Shown here in pieces: positions 16,957 through 27,800 of a stretch of DNA of 64,000 bases (positions are counted from its first letter, which is position 1; every line of letters starts with the position of its first letter). Origin of the DNA: Streptomyces sp. M92 (lineage in GTDB: Bacteria > Actinomycetota > Actinomycetes > Streptomycetales > Streptomycetaceae); contig NZ_CP101137.1 of NCBI RefSeq assembly GCF_028473745.1, forward strand, positions 5,270,001 through 5,334,000, written 5' to 3'. The translations under genes and the position numbers were made by a program. The notes beneath the pieces are model-generated. The model was given only the letters and a program-made list of their open reading frames with translations, searched no databases and was not told where the DNA came from.

Positions 16957-18746
16957 GCCGCACCGACACAGCCGTCGCCCCGGCGATTCTGCGCACGGCG
17001 ACCGGACGCGAGGCCGCCCGCTGGGTCGCGGCGCACTGCCGCGAGGTGCCGTGGCTGACGACCGCCACCGTGCTCACCACGGTGGCTGGAGCCGCGCTCC
17101 AGGTGCTCCCGGTACTGCTGCTGGGCCGCGTGGTCGACGCCGTCGTCGAGGGCGAGTCGCAGTCGGTCCTGGTCACGATCGGGGCCCTGATGGTGGCCGC
17201 CGCGCTGCTCGGCGCGGCGGCCGGCGCGGCGTCCACGTACCTCGTCGGGCGGCTCGGCGCCGACCTGCTCGCCCGGCTGCGGGAAGGAGCCGTGCGGGCG
17301 GTACTGGGGATGCCCAGCGCCCGCGTCGAGCAGGTCGGCCGGGGAGACGTGCTCTCCCGGGTCGGCGACGACGTGGCCGTCATCTCCAAGGGCATCCGCA
17401 CCGCCGTCCCCACGGTGTTCTCGGCGGGCGTCCTCGTCGCCATCGCCACTGCCGGGATGTTCGGCCTGGACTGGCGACTCGGTCTCGCGGGCGCCGGCGC
17501 GCTGCCCGCGTACGCGCTGGCCCTGCGCTGGTACCTGCCCAGGTCCGCGCCGCTCTACCGGAAGCAGCGCAGGGCCCAGGCCGACCGTGCGCAGGCCCTG
17601 ATCAGCGGACTCGACGGCATCGACACGGTCCGCGCGTACCGGCTCGAGGAGGTCTTCCGCGAGCAGGTCACCCGCGAGTCCTGGCGGGTGCGCGACCTCG
17701 GCATCGAGGTGTTCCGCTTCTTCGGCCGGTTCGTCGGCCGGGAGAACCGCGCCGAGTTCATCGGTCTGTCCCTGATCATCGTGGTGGGGTACGCCCTGCT
17801 GGAGGCCGGTGCCGCCACCCTGGGCGAGGTCTCGGCCGCCCCGCTGCTCTTCCACCGGCTGTTCACCCCCCTGGGCGCCATCATGTTCACCTTCGACGAG
17901 GCGCAGAAGTCGGGCGCCGGACTCACCCGGCTGGTCGGCGTACTGGGGGAGGAGGCCGAGGAGCGGCTGGTGGGCGACGCGTCCGCGACGGCGGACGCCG
18001 GGCCGTACCCCGTGACGGTGAAGGGGCTGACGTTCCGCTACCCCGGCACCGAGCAGCCGGTGCTGCGGGACGTCTCCCTGACCATCCCGGCCGGCGGCTC
18101 GCTCGCCCTGGTCGGGGCGACCGGCGCGGGCAAGACCACGCTGGCCGCGCTCATCGCGGGCATCGGCACCCCCGAGGCGGGGTCGGTGCGGATCGGTACG
18201 ACCGACCTGGCGTCCCTCGACGAGGCCGGGGCGCGGGCCCTGGTGAGCATCCTGACCCAGGAGACGCACGTGTTCTCCGGCCCGCTCGCCGACGACCTGC
18301 GGCTGGCCGCGCCGGGGGCGACCGACGCCGAACTCACGGACGCTCTGCGCACGGTGGGAGCCGGTTACTGGGCCGACGCGCTGCCCGACGGACTGCACAC
18401 CGCGGTCGGCGAGGGCGGTGAACGCCTCGACGTCACCAAGGTCGCCCAGATCGCGCTGGCGCGGCTGGTGCTGAGCCGGTCGCCGGTGGTGGTGCTGGAC
18501 GAGTCGACGGCGGAGGCGGGCAGCGAGGGCGCCGCCGAGCTGGAACGCGCCGTGCTGGCCGCCTGCGCGGGCCGGACCACCCTCTTCGTCGCCCACCGGC
18601 TGACCCAGGCCATGGCGGCCGACCGGATCGTAGTGCTGGACGCGGGGCGGGTCGTCGAGGAAGGCACGCACGAGGAACTGGTCGCCCTGGGCGGCCGGTA
18701 CGCACGGCTGTGGCGAGCCTGGCGGGAGGGCAGCCAGGCGGCCTAG
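16953..18746 (+). CDS. cchG: ABC exporter half with degenerate signature motif
   Basis: A membrane half-transporter of 597 residues (six-helix ABC exporter domain about 30-330, nucleotide-binding domain about 350-597), expected to export coelichelin. Walker A is intact (GATGAGKTT, 388-396), as are the Q-loop Gln (LTQETHVFSG), Walker B with catalytic Glu (VVVLDESTAE, D516, E517) and H-loop His 548. The LSGGQ signature, however, is replaced by LDVTKVAQ (492-499), and the D-loop reads STAEAG. It can therefore bind and cleave ATP only if a partner supplies the signature, and CchI does exactly that. The GTG at 16953 overlaps the cchF stop. Confidence 0.92.
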   Translation: MSRTDTAVAPAILRTATGREAARWVAAHCREVPWLTTATVLTTVAGAALQVLPVLLLGRVVDAVVEGESQSVLVTIGALMVAAALLGAAAGAASTYLVGRLGADLLARLREGAVRAVLGMPSARVEQVGRGDVLSRVGDDVAVISKGIRTAVPTVFSAGVLVAIATAGMFGLDWRLGLAGAGALPAYALALRWYLPRSAPLYRKQRRAQADRAQALISGLDGIDTVRAYRLEEVFREQVTRESWRVRDLGIEVFRFFGRFVGRENRAEFIGLSLIIVVGYALLEAGAATLGEVSAAPLLFHRLFTPLGAIMFTFDEAQKSGAGLTRLVGVLGEEAEERLVGDASATADAGPYPVTVKGLTFRYPGTEQPVLRDVSLTIPAGGSLALVGATGAGKTTLAALIAGIGTPEAGSVRIGTTDLASLDEAGARALVSILTQETHVFSGPLADDLRLAAPGATDAELTDALRTVGAGYWADALPDGLHTAVGEGGERLDVTKVAQIALARLVLSRSPVVVLDESTAEAGSEGAAELERAVLAACAGRTTLFVAHRLTQAMAADRIVVLDAGRVVEEGTHEELVALGGRYARLWRAWREGSQAA

Positions 18747-18775
18747 TTAGGTAACCCTAAGTCAGGCTAGCCTGC
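18747..18775. promoter_or_regulatory. Iron box region before cchH
   Basis: A 19-bp match (18757-18775; 13 of 19) overlaps a second palindromic pair TTAGG / CCTAA (18747-18760) with a shorter spacer. Together they look like two overlapping half-site arrangements in the 61-bp gap before the NRPS gene. Confidence 0.7.
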
Positions 18776-18807
18776 CTTCATTCCTTGGAAGGGGCGTTGA
18801 GTCTTCG

Positions 18808-21800
18808 ATGATGGAACCGAGCGCTCGTCACATACCGCTTTCCCCCGGGCAACTGGCCGGCGTCCGCCGCCGCACCGGCGACTTCTCCGACCGCACCATC
18901 GCCGAGGCCTGCGCCGTCGGGCTGGAGTACTGGGCCACCGGCCGCAGTCCCGACGGCATCGACCTCGCACCAAGCACCCTCTTTCCCGACGTACTCGGCT
19001 GGGTCGACAACGGCGGCTCCGCGAGCGGTGGCGGGGCGGCCGGCGCCGACGGCCGGAGCGTCGTGCTGCCGGCGGGCGTCGCACCCGACGACGCGCGGCT
19101 CGCCCTGGACGACCTCGCCGACTTCCCGGACCGGCCCCTCGGCACCATCGCACCGGCCGACGCGGCGGCGCGGCGGGAGCAACTGGCCCGGTGGAACGAC
19201 ACCGGCGCCGACCGCGTCCGCCCGACCCTGATGGAGATGTTCCGCGAGCAGGCGCGGACCAGGCCGGACGCCGTCGCCGTCGTCGACGAACGGCGGACGC
19301 TGACCTACCGCCGGACGGCCGAGCTCTCCGCCCAGCTGGCCCACCGCCTCGTGACGCTGGGGCTCACCGGCGAACAACTGGTCGGCATCTCCCTGGAGCG
19401 CTCCGCCGACATGGTCGTCGGACTGCTCGGCGTGCTCCAGGCCGGGTGCGCCTTCGTGCCGCTCGACCCGCACTGGCCGGCCGAGCGCCGGGCCGCCGTC
19501 ATCGAGGACGCCGGCGTCGTCGTACAGCTCAACGCCTCGGGGGAGCACCCGGCCGGTGAACCGGCCGCGGTCGCCGTGGACCTCGCCGACTGGCACCACG
19601 GCGCACTCCCCGCCCAGGCGCCCGAGGTCCCCGTCCCCGGCGACGCCCTGGCCTACGTGATCTTCACCTCCGGCTCGACCGGGCGTCCCAAGGGCGCCAT
19701 GATCCGGCACGAGGCCATCAGCGAGCGCCTGCTGTGGCAGGCCCACGAGATCCTGGGCTTCGGTCCCGACGACGCCTCGCTGTTCAAGGCGCCGCTGTCC
19801 TTCGACATCTCCGTCAACGAGATCTTCCTGCCGCTGGTCCGCGGCGGCCGCCTGGTCGTCCTGGGCCCCGGCGGCGAGCGCGACCCGCACCACCTGCTGG
19901 GCGTCATCGCCGAGCAGCGCGTCACCTTCACCTACCTCGTGTCGTCCATGCTCGACGTACTGCTGGAGATCGCGGGCGACTCCGGGCGCCTGGACGGCCT
20001 GCGGCACGTCTGGTGCGGCGGCGAGGTGCTGACCCCCGAGCTGTACGAAAGGTTCCGCACCCGGCTCGGCATCCCCATGTACCACGGCTACGGGCCCGCC
20101 GAGACGACCATCGGCGTCTCCCACGTCGTCTACCGGGGCGCGGCCGAACGCCTGTCGACGTCGATCGGCAAGGCCAACCCGAACACTCAGTTGTACGTGC
20201 TCGACGACGAGTTGCGCCCGGTCCCGGTCGGCGTCGGCGGCGAACTGTACGTCGGCGGCCTCCTCCTGGGCCGCGGATACGTGAACGCGCCGGGCCTGAC
20301 GGCGTCCCGGTTCGTGGCGAACCCCTTCGCCGACGACGGTTCCCGGCTCTACCGGACCGGCGACCTCGCCCGCTACAACCCCGACGGCTCACTGGACTTC
20401 CTCGGCCGGGCCGACAACCAGATCAAGATCCGCGGGATGCGGCTGGAGATCGAGGACGTGGAGACCGGACTCGCCGAACACCCCGGCGTCCGGCACACCT
20501 GCGTCGTCGCCAAGAAGAACGCCGCGGGCGGCACCTACCTGGTGGGCTACGTGATCCCGGCCGGAACCGAGACGCTGCGGGCCGCCGACGTCAAGGCCTG
20601 GGCCGGCGAACACATGGTGGAGTACATGGTGCCCGCCCACGTCGTCGTCCTGGCGGAGTTCCCGCTCACCGCGAACGGCAAGCTCGACCGGCACGCGCTG
20701 CCCGAACCCGAGCTCACGACCGCCTCGGCCGTGCCGCCGACGACGGAGAGGGAACGCGCGGTGTGCGCGGCGGTCGCGCGACTGCTGCGACTGGACCGGG
20801 TCGGCGTCGACCAGGACTTCTTCCAGCTCGGCGGAGACAGCATCCTCGCGATCTCCCTGCTCGCCGCCCTGCGCGAGGCGGGACTCCACGTCACGACACG
20901 GCAGATCCTCACCCACAGCACCCTGGGGGCGCTCGCGGCGGTGGCGGCGAGCGGCGAGGACACCGCCGTCGTGGACCACCGCGACGTGGCGACCGGTCCC
21001 GTGGTCGGTTCCCCCGTCGTGCAGTGGCTCGGCGAGACCACGGACGCCGTCGACGGCTTCGTGCAGTCGGTCGTCCTCAACACCCCGGCGGAACTGACCG
21101 CGGACGCCCTCGACGAGATGCTCGCCGCCCTCGTCGCCCGGCACGCCATGCTGCGCGCCCGGCTGGTCCGCGGCGAACGCTGGAGCTTCGACATCCCGGA
21201 GGCGGACGGCTCCACGCCCCGGTGGCGGGAGAGCGACCGGCCGCTCGACGCATGCCTGGCCCTCGCCACGGCCGGGCTGGACCCGGACCACGGCGCCATG
21301 CTCAGCGCCGTGTGGAACCGGGACGCCCGCCGACTCGTCCTCGTCGCCCACCACGTAGTGATCGACGGCGTCTCCTGGCGCATCCTGATGGAGGACCTGG
21401 CCACCGCGTGGCGCCAGCACGCCTCCGGAACGCCGGTCGAACTGCCCCCGGCCGGCACGTCGTTCCGCCGCTGGACCCAACTGCTGGAACGCGCGGCGTT
21501 CGACGCGGACAGCACCTACTACCGCCGGCCCCTGCCGGGCCCGGACCGGCCGCTGGGCAGGCGGGCGCTGAACGAGTCGGACACCGTCGCCCGGGAACGG
21601 CTGCGCACCGTCTCGGTGGACCCCGAGGTCACGGCCGCGCTGCTGGGCGAGACGCCCGCGAAGTTCCACGCGGGCGTCAACGACGTCCTGCTGACCGCGC
21701 TAGCCGTCGCCCTCGCCCGCCGGCGCCGCGACCTCGGACAGGACCAGACCTTCGCCCACGTCGAACTCGAAGGCCATGGCCGCGAGCCGCGGTTCGTGGC

Positions 21801-24800
21801 ACCCACCGCCGGCTTCGAGCCCGAACTGTCCAGGACCGTCGGCTGGTTCACCACTCTCTTCCCGGTGACCGTGGACCCCGGACCGGTCGCCGACCCCACC
21901 ACCCCCGAGTACCTGGCCGCCGCACTCAAGGCCGTCAAGGAAGACCTCGCCGGGGTCCCGGACAACGGCGTCTCCTACGGTGCCCTGCGCCACCTCGCCG
22001 ACAGCGAGTTCGACGCCCCCGCGCCCCAGGTGCTCTTCAACTACCTGGGCCGCTTCGAGGCGGGTGCGCCCGGCGACTGGCAACTCTCCGACACCACCGG
22101 GCAGCTGGGCGAACGCCGGGACCCGAGGATGCGTCTGCCGCGGCTCCTGGAATTCAACGCGATCGCCGAACCCGACCCGGCCGGCGGTTACCGGCTCGCC
22201 ACCACCCTCTCCTGGCCCGACGGAGCGTTCACCGAGGAGGACATCGACACCCTCGGCGCCTACTACCTCCAGGCCCTGACCGGGCTGGCCGCCCTCGAAC
22301 ACGGCGGCCACTCGCCCAGCGACTTCGCCCCGCTGACACTCACCCAGTCCGACGTCGACGCCCTGGACGGCCCGGCGCTGCGGGACATCCTGCCGCTGAC
22401 CCCGCTCCAGGAGGGGCTGTACTTCCACTCCGTCTACGACGAGGACGCCACCGGCAGCTACATCGAGCAGCAACTGCTCACCCTGGAGGGCGAGGTGGAC
22501 GCCGGCCGGCTGGCCGCGGCGGCCACCCGTCTGCTCACGCTCCACCCGAACCTCGCCGCCAGGTTCGTGCCCCTCGCCGACGGCCGGGTGGTCTCCGTAC
22601 TGGAAGGCGGGACCGAGGCACCCTTCACCACCCTGGACCGGCCCGGCATCACCGACGACGAGATCCGCGACCTGGCCGAGCGGGACCGCCGCGCCGGCTT
22701 CGACCTGGCCACCGGCCCGCTGATGCGCTGCACGCTCGTCCGCGCGGGCACCGGCAGGAACGTCCTCGTGCAGACCGTCCACCACATCGTCGCCGACGGC
22801 TGGTCGGTGACGCCGATGCTCCGCACCCTGCTGGCCGAGTACCACGCGCCGGGGACGGCGTACCCGCTCGGCGGCTTCCCCGACCACGTACGCCGGCTCG
22901 CACGAGGCGACGACGGGCTCGGTGACCGGGTGTGGAGCGAACAGCTCGCCGGAATCGCCGGCCCCTCACTCGTCGCCGAGGGACACACCCCGTCCGACCG
23001 GTTCGCCGACACGGCGGTGGAACCGGCGGACGACATCGACGCGGCCGTCCGGTCGGCCGGCGTACCGCTGAGCGTGGCCGTGCACAGCGCCTGGGCGGTG
23101 ACGCTGGGCGGGCTCCTGCGCCGCACCGACGTGGTGTTCGGCTCCACGGTGTCCGGACGGGACGCCGACGTGCCCGGCGTCGAGGACATGGTGGGTCTGT
23201 TCATCAACACCATCCCCCTGCGCGCCCGGTGGTCCGCCGACACCAGCGCCCGTGAACTGCTCGCCTCGGTCCGTGACCACCAGAGCGCGGTACTGCCCCA
23301 CCAGCACGTCTCGCTGTCCGCGCTCGCCCGCGCCGCCGGCACCGGCACCCTGTTCGACACCCTGGTGGTCTTCGACGTCGCGCCCGACATCGAGGCTCTG
23401 CGGCGGCCCGGCGACACGCTGGTCATCACCGGCGTCGAGAACGAGGGCGCACCGCACTACCCGTTGACGCTGGTGGCGGAACGCACCGGCGACGGCCGTC
23501 CGCGCTTCAACCTGATCTACGACGGCGAACTGCTGCGGGAGACGAGCGCCCAGGGGCTCCTGCGCACGTTCGTCCGGACCCTCACCGGCCTGCTCACCCG
23601 GCCGGACGCCCTGGTCGACGACGTGGCCACCGAGGGGACCCGACTCCCCGAACCGGTCGTCCGGACCACCCTGGCCGGGCTCTTCGACGCCGCCGCACGC
23701 CGCGATCCCGCGGCCGTCGCCGTCACCCAGTGCGCTCTCGACGGCGCCAGGCGATCCCTGACCTACGGCGAACTGGACACCGCGTCAGCCGCGTCGGCCT
23801 CGGCACTGCGCGCGGCCGGCGCGGGACCGGGCCGACTGGTCGCCGTCGCCGTCCCACGCTCCGTCGAACAGGTCGTCGCCCTGGTCGGGACCGTGCGCGC
23901 GGGCGCCGCGTACGTGCCGCTCGACCTGGCCTACCCCGACGACCGCCTGGAGTACGTCCTCGCCGACGCCTCCCCGCAGGTCGTCCTGGTCGACTCGGAG
24001 CGGCACGACCGGATCAGCCGGCTGCTGTCCCGGGCGGGTGTACGGGCCCGGGTACTCGTCCGGGGGGACGAGCCGCCGGGAGGCGTCACCGGCCAGGACA
24101 CCGGACCGGGGTGGCACGATCCGGCGTACGTGATCTACACCTCCGGATCGACCGGCCGGCCCAAGGGCGTCGTCGTCCCGCACTCCAGTGTGGTGACGCT
24201 GCTCGCCAACACCCGGCGCGACATGGCCTTCGGCCCGGACGACGTCTGGGTCCAGTTCCACTCCTTCTCCTTCGACTTCGCGGTCTGGGAGCTGTGGGGC
24301 GCGCTGGCGCACGGCGGGGAACTGCTCGTACCGGAGTACGGCCTGACCCGTTCCCCGGTCGACTTCCACCGCCTGGTCCGCGACCGGGGGGTGACCGTGC
24401 TCAACCAGACGCCGTCGGCGTTCTACCGGTTCATGGAGGCCGACCGGCAGGCCGGCGAACCGCTGCCCGCACTGCGCCGCGTCGTCTTCGGAGGCGAGGC
24501 ACTGGACCTCGGGCGGCTGCGCGACTGGGTCGCCCGGCACGGCACCGCCTCGCCCGAACTGGTCAACATGTACGGCATCACCGAGACCACCGTCCACGTC
24601 ACCCACCGAGTGCTCACCGACGCGGACTTCACCACCGATGACGACGCCAGCCCGATCGGCGGCCCGCTGCCCGGCCTGGTCACCCACCTGCTCGACGACC
24701 GGCTCCGCCCGGTCGGGCCGGGGGAGGAGGGAGCCATCTACGTCGCCGGTGACCAGCTGTCGCTCGGCTACCTGGGGCGCCCCGGACTCACCGCGGGCCG

Positions 24801-27800
24801 CTTCGTGGCGAACCCGTTCACGGGCGACGGCTCCCGCATGTACCACACCGGCGACCTCGCCCGCCGCACGCTCGACGGCGAGCTGGAGTTCACGGGCCGC
24901 GCCGACGACCAGGTCCAGCTGAAGGGGTTCCGCATCGAGCTCGGCGAGGTGGAGGCCGCGATCAGGGAACTGGACGGCGTGGCCGACGTGGCCGTCACCG
25001 TCGCGGACAGCGGCGACCACCTCGTCGCGCACGTCGTGGGCCGGGCGCCCGGCGACCTCACCGGGGCCCTGGCGGCCAGGCTGCCCGCGTACATGGTGCC
25101 GGGCCGGGTGCTGCGCCTGGACGCCCTGCCGCTGACGGTCAACGGCAAACTGGACCGCAAGGCACTGACCGAGCGCGCGGCACGGGAACACGCGGAGGGC
25201 GTGCCGCGGGGCGCGGACGGTACCGCGCTCGACGCCCTGGTGGGGATCTTCACCGACGCCCTGCCCGGCGTACCCGTCGACGCCGACACCGACTTCTTCC
25301 GCGCCGGAGGCGACAGCATCGTCGCCATCACCGTGATCAACCGAGCCCGCGCCCTCGGCCTGTCGGTCGCCCCGAAGGACGTGTTCCTCCGCAGGACCCC
25401 CCGCGCGCTCGCCGCACACCTGGCGACGGAGGGAGCGGGCCCACGACCGGTGGCGAAGGAGGCAACCGTCCGTCACGAGGACGGTCCGCTGCCGCCCACC
25501 CCCATCGTCCTGCGCCAGCGGGAACTGGGAGGTTCACTCGCCCGGTTCGCCCAGGCCAGGGCAGTACCGGCGCCCGAGGGCACCGGGTTCGCCGACGCCG
25601 AACGCGCCGCCCGCGCCGTCGTCGCCGCCCATCCGGTCCTGCGGCTGCGGCTGCGCGTCGACCACGGGGTGTGGTCCCTGCGTACCGGGCCCGCCCGCGA
25701 GGTCACCGTCGAACGGGCGGACTCGGACGCGACCACCGCGGCGAACGAAGCCGCGGGACGGCTCGACCCCGAATCCGGACACGTCGTCGCGTTCTCCTGG
25801 CTGGAGACGACCCGGACCCTGGTGGTCACCGTCCACCACCTCGCCGTCGACTCGGTTTCCTGGCTGATCCTGCTGGACGACCTGACCGCCGCCATGCGCG
25901 GAGCGCCCCTGCCCCCACCGACCACCCCCTACGCCGAGTACGCCGCAGCGCTCGCCTCCCGACCCGTCTGTGAGGCCGACGACCTGGACCGCTGGATCAC
26001 CGCGCTCCAGGCGCCCGCGCCGCTGCCCACCGGCGGCGCACGGCGCGAGTCCACGGTCGTGCTCGCCCCCGACGTGAGCGAACGCCTGACGCGCACCGCA
26101 CCTGCCGCGCTCGGCATCGACGTCACCGAACTGCTCTGCGGCGCCCTGCGCGCCGCCCTCACCCGCGTCCAGCCCGAGCCCACCGACCTCGCGATCGACC
26201 TGGAGCGGCACGGCCGCCTGCCCGCCCTCCCGCACCACGACTACACCCGCACCGTCGGCTGGTTCACCGCCATCGCGCCCGTGCGGCTGACGGCGCAGAC
26301 CGACCCCGTGGCGGCCGCGAAGGAGGCCGACGCACGCCGCCCCGACGACGACGCCCACGCCGCCTACGGACGGCTCAGGTACCTCGACCCGCAGACGGCG
26401 CCCCTGCTGACCGCCCGCGCCCAGGTGCTCCTCAACTACCTGGGCCGGGGCAGCGAATCCCGCGCGCTGCCCCTCGCCCCCGGAGACCAGGGCAGCCCGT
26501 ACGCAGTCGAGGTCAACGCCTGGACCGACGAGGCCACCGGCGGCCTGCACGCGGCCTTCACGCTCGCCGAGGGCGTCCCCGACGGGATCACCGGGCACTG
26601 GCACGAGGCACTGGCCCGCATCGCGGACGCCGCCGCGACGGCCGAGCGCACGGCACCGGTCACCCCGCTCCAGCGCGGCCTGTACTTCCAGGCCCAGCTG
26701 ACGGGCCCGGCCGGACACTACGTCGCGCAGAACTGGTTCACCTTCGACCGGCGCCTGGACGCGGGCGCGCTGGCCGACGCGATGGCGTACGTGGTGGCGC
26801 GGCACCCCGTCGCGGGCGCCGGCTTCACCACCGACGCGGACGGAAACCCGGTACAGGTCCTCTCGGCGGGCCGACGGGTCGACGTCACCACGGTCGAGGC
26901 GGCGACCGACGCGGAGGTGGAGGCGCTGCGGGCCAGGGACCGGAGCACCGGCTTCGATCCGGCGCGGCCCCCGCTGATCCGGCTCACCGTGGTGCGCCTG
27001 CCCGGCGACCGCGACGGACTGCTGTTCAGCTACCACCTGCTGTTGTGGGACGGCTGGTCCCGCGAGATCGTGCTGCGGGACCTGTTCGACGCCTACCGGG
27101 CCGTCCTGGCGGGGAAGCCACCGGCCCCGGTCCCGGCCACGCCGGGCTTCGAGGACCACGCCCGGTCACTCGCCGCCAAGGACCCCGCCGTCGCGGAACG
27201 CTTCTGGGCCGGGCACCTGTCCGGCCTGTCCGGACCGACGCTGCTGGCCGGACCGGCCCCCGACCTCCCCGACGACCTGCCGCGGGCCCTCGTGCACACG
27301 CTCTCCGCCGAGCGTTCCGACCGGCTGCGGGCGGCCGCCAGGACCCACGGCGTCACCCTGAACTCGGTACTGACCGGAGCCTTCGGCCTGCTGCTGGGCG
27401 CCCGCACGGGCCGCGAGGACGCCGTGTTCGGCGTGACCGTCTCCGGCCGGGAGGGCGAGGGACTGTCCGGCGTCGTCGGCGTCCTGCTCAACACCGTGCC
27501 GACGTGGACGCGGCCCCGGCCGGGCGACACGGTGCGCGAGTACCTCACGGCCGTGCAGACGGCTCGCACCGAGGCGATGGAGCACGAGTACCTCGGGCTC
27601 GGGGAGATCCAGCGGGCCAGTGGACACGACACCCTCTTCGACAACCTGTTCGTGCTGCAGAACTTCCTCGACCTGGACGCCCTCGCCGAGCTGAACGCCG
27701 AGCACGGCATCACCTCGGTACGCGCCGACGATTCCACGCACTACCCGTTCACCTGGGTCGTCACCCCCGGCGACCGGCTCACCGTCAAACTGGAGTACCG

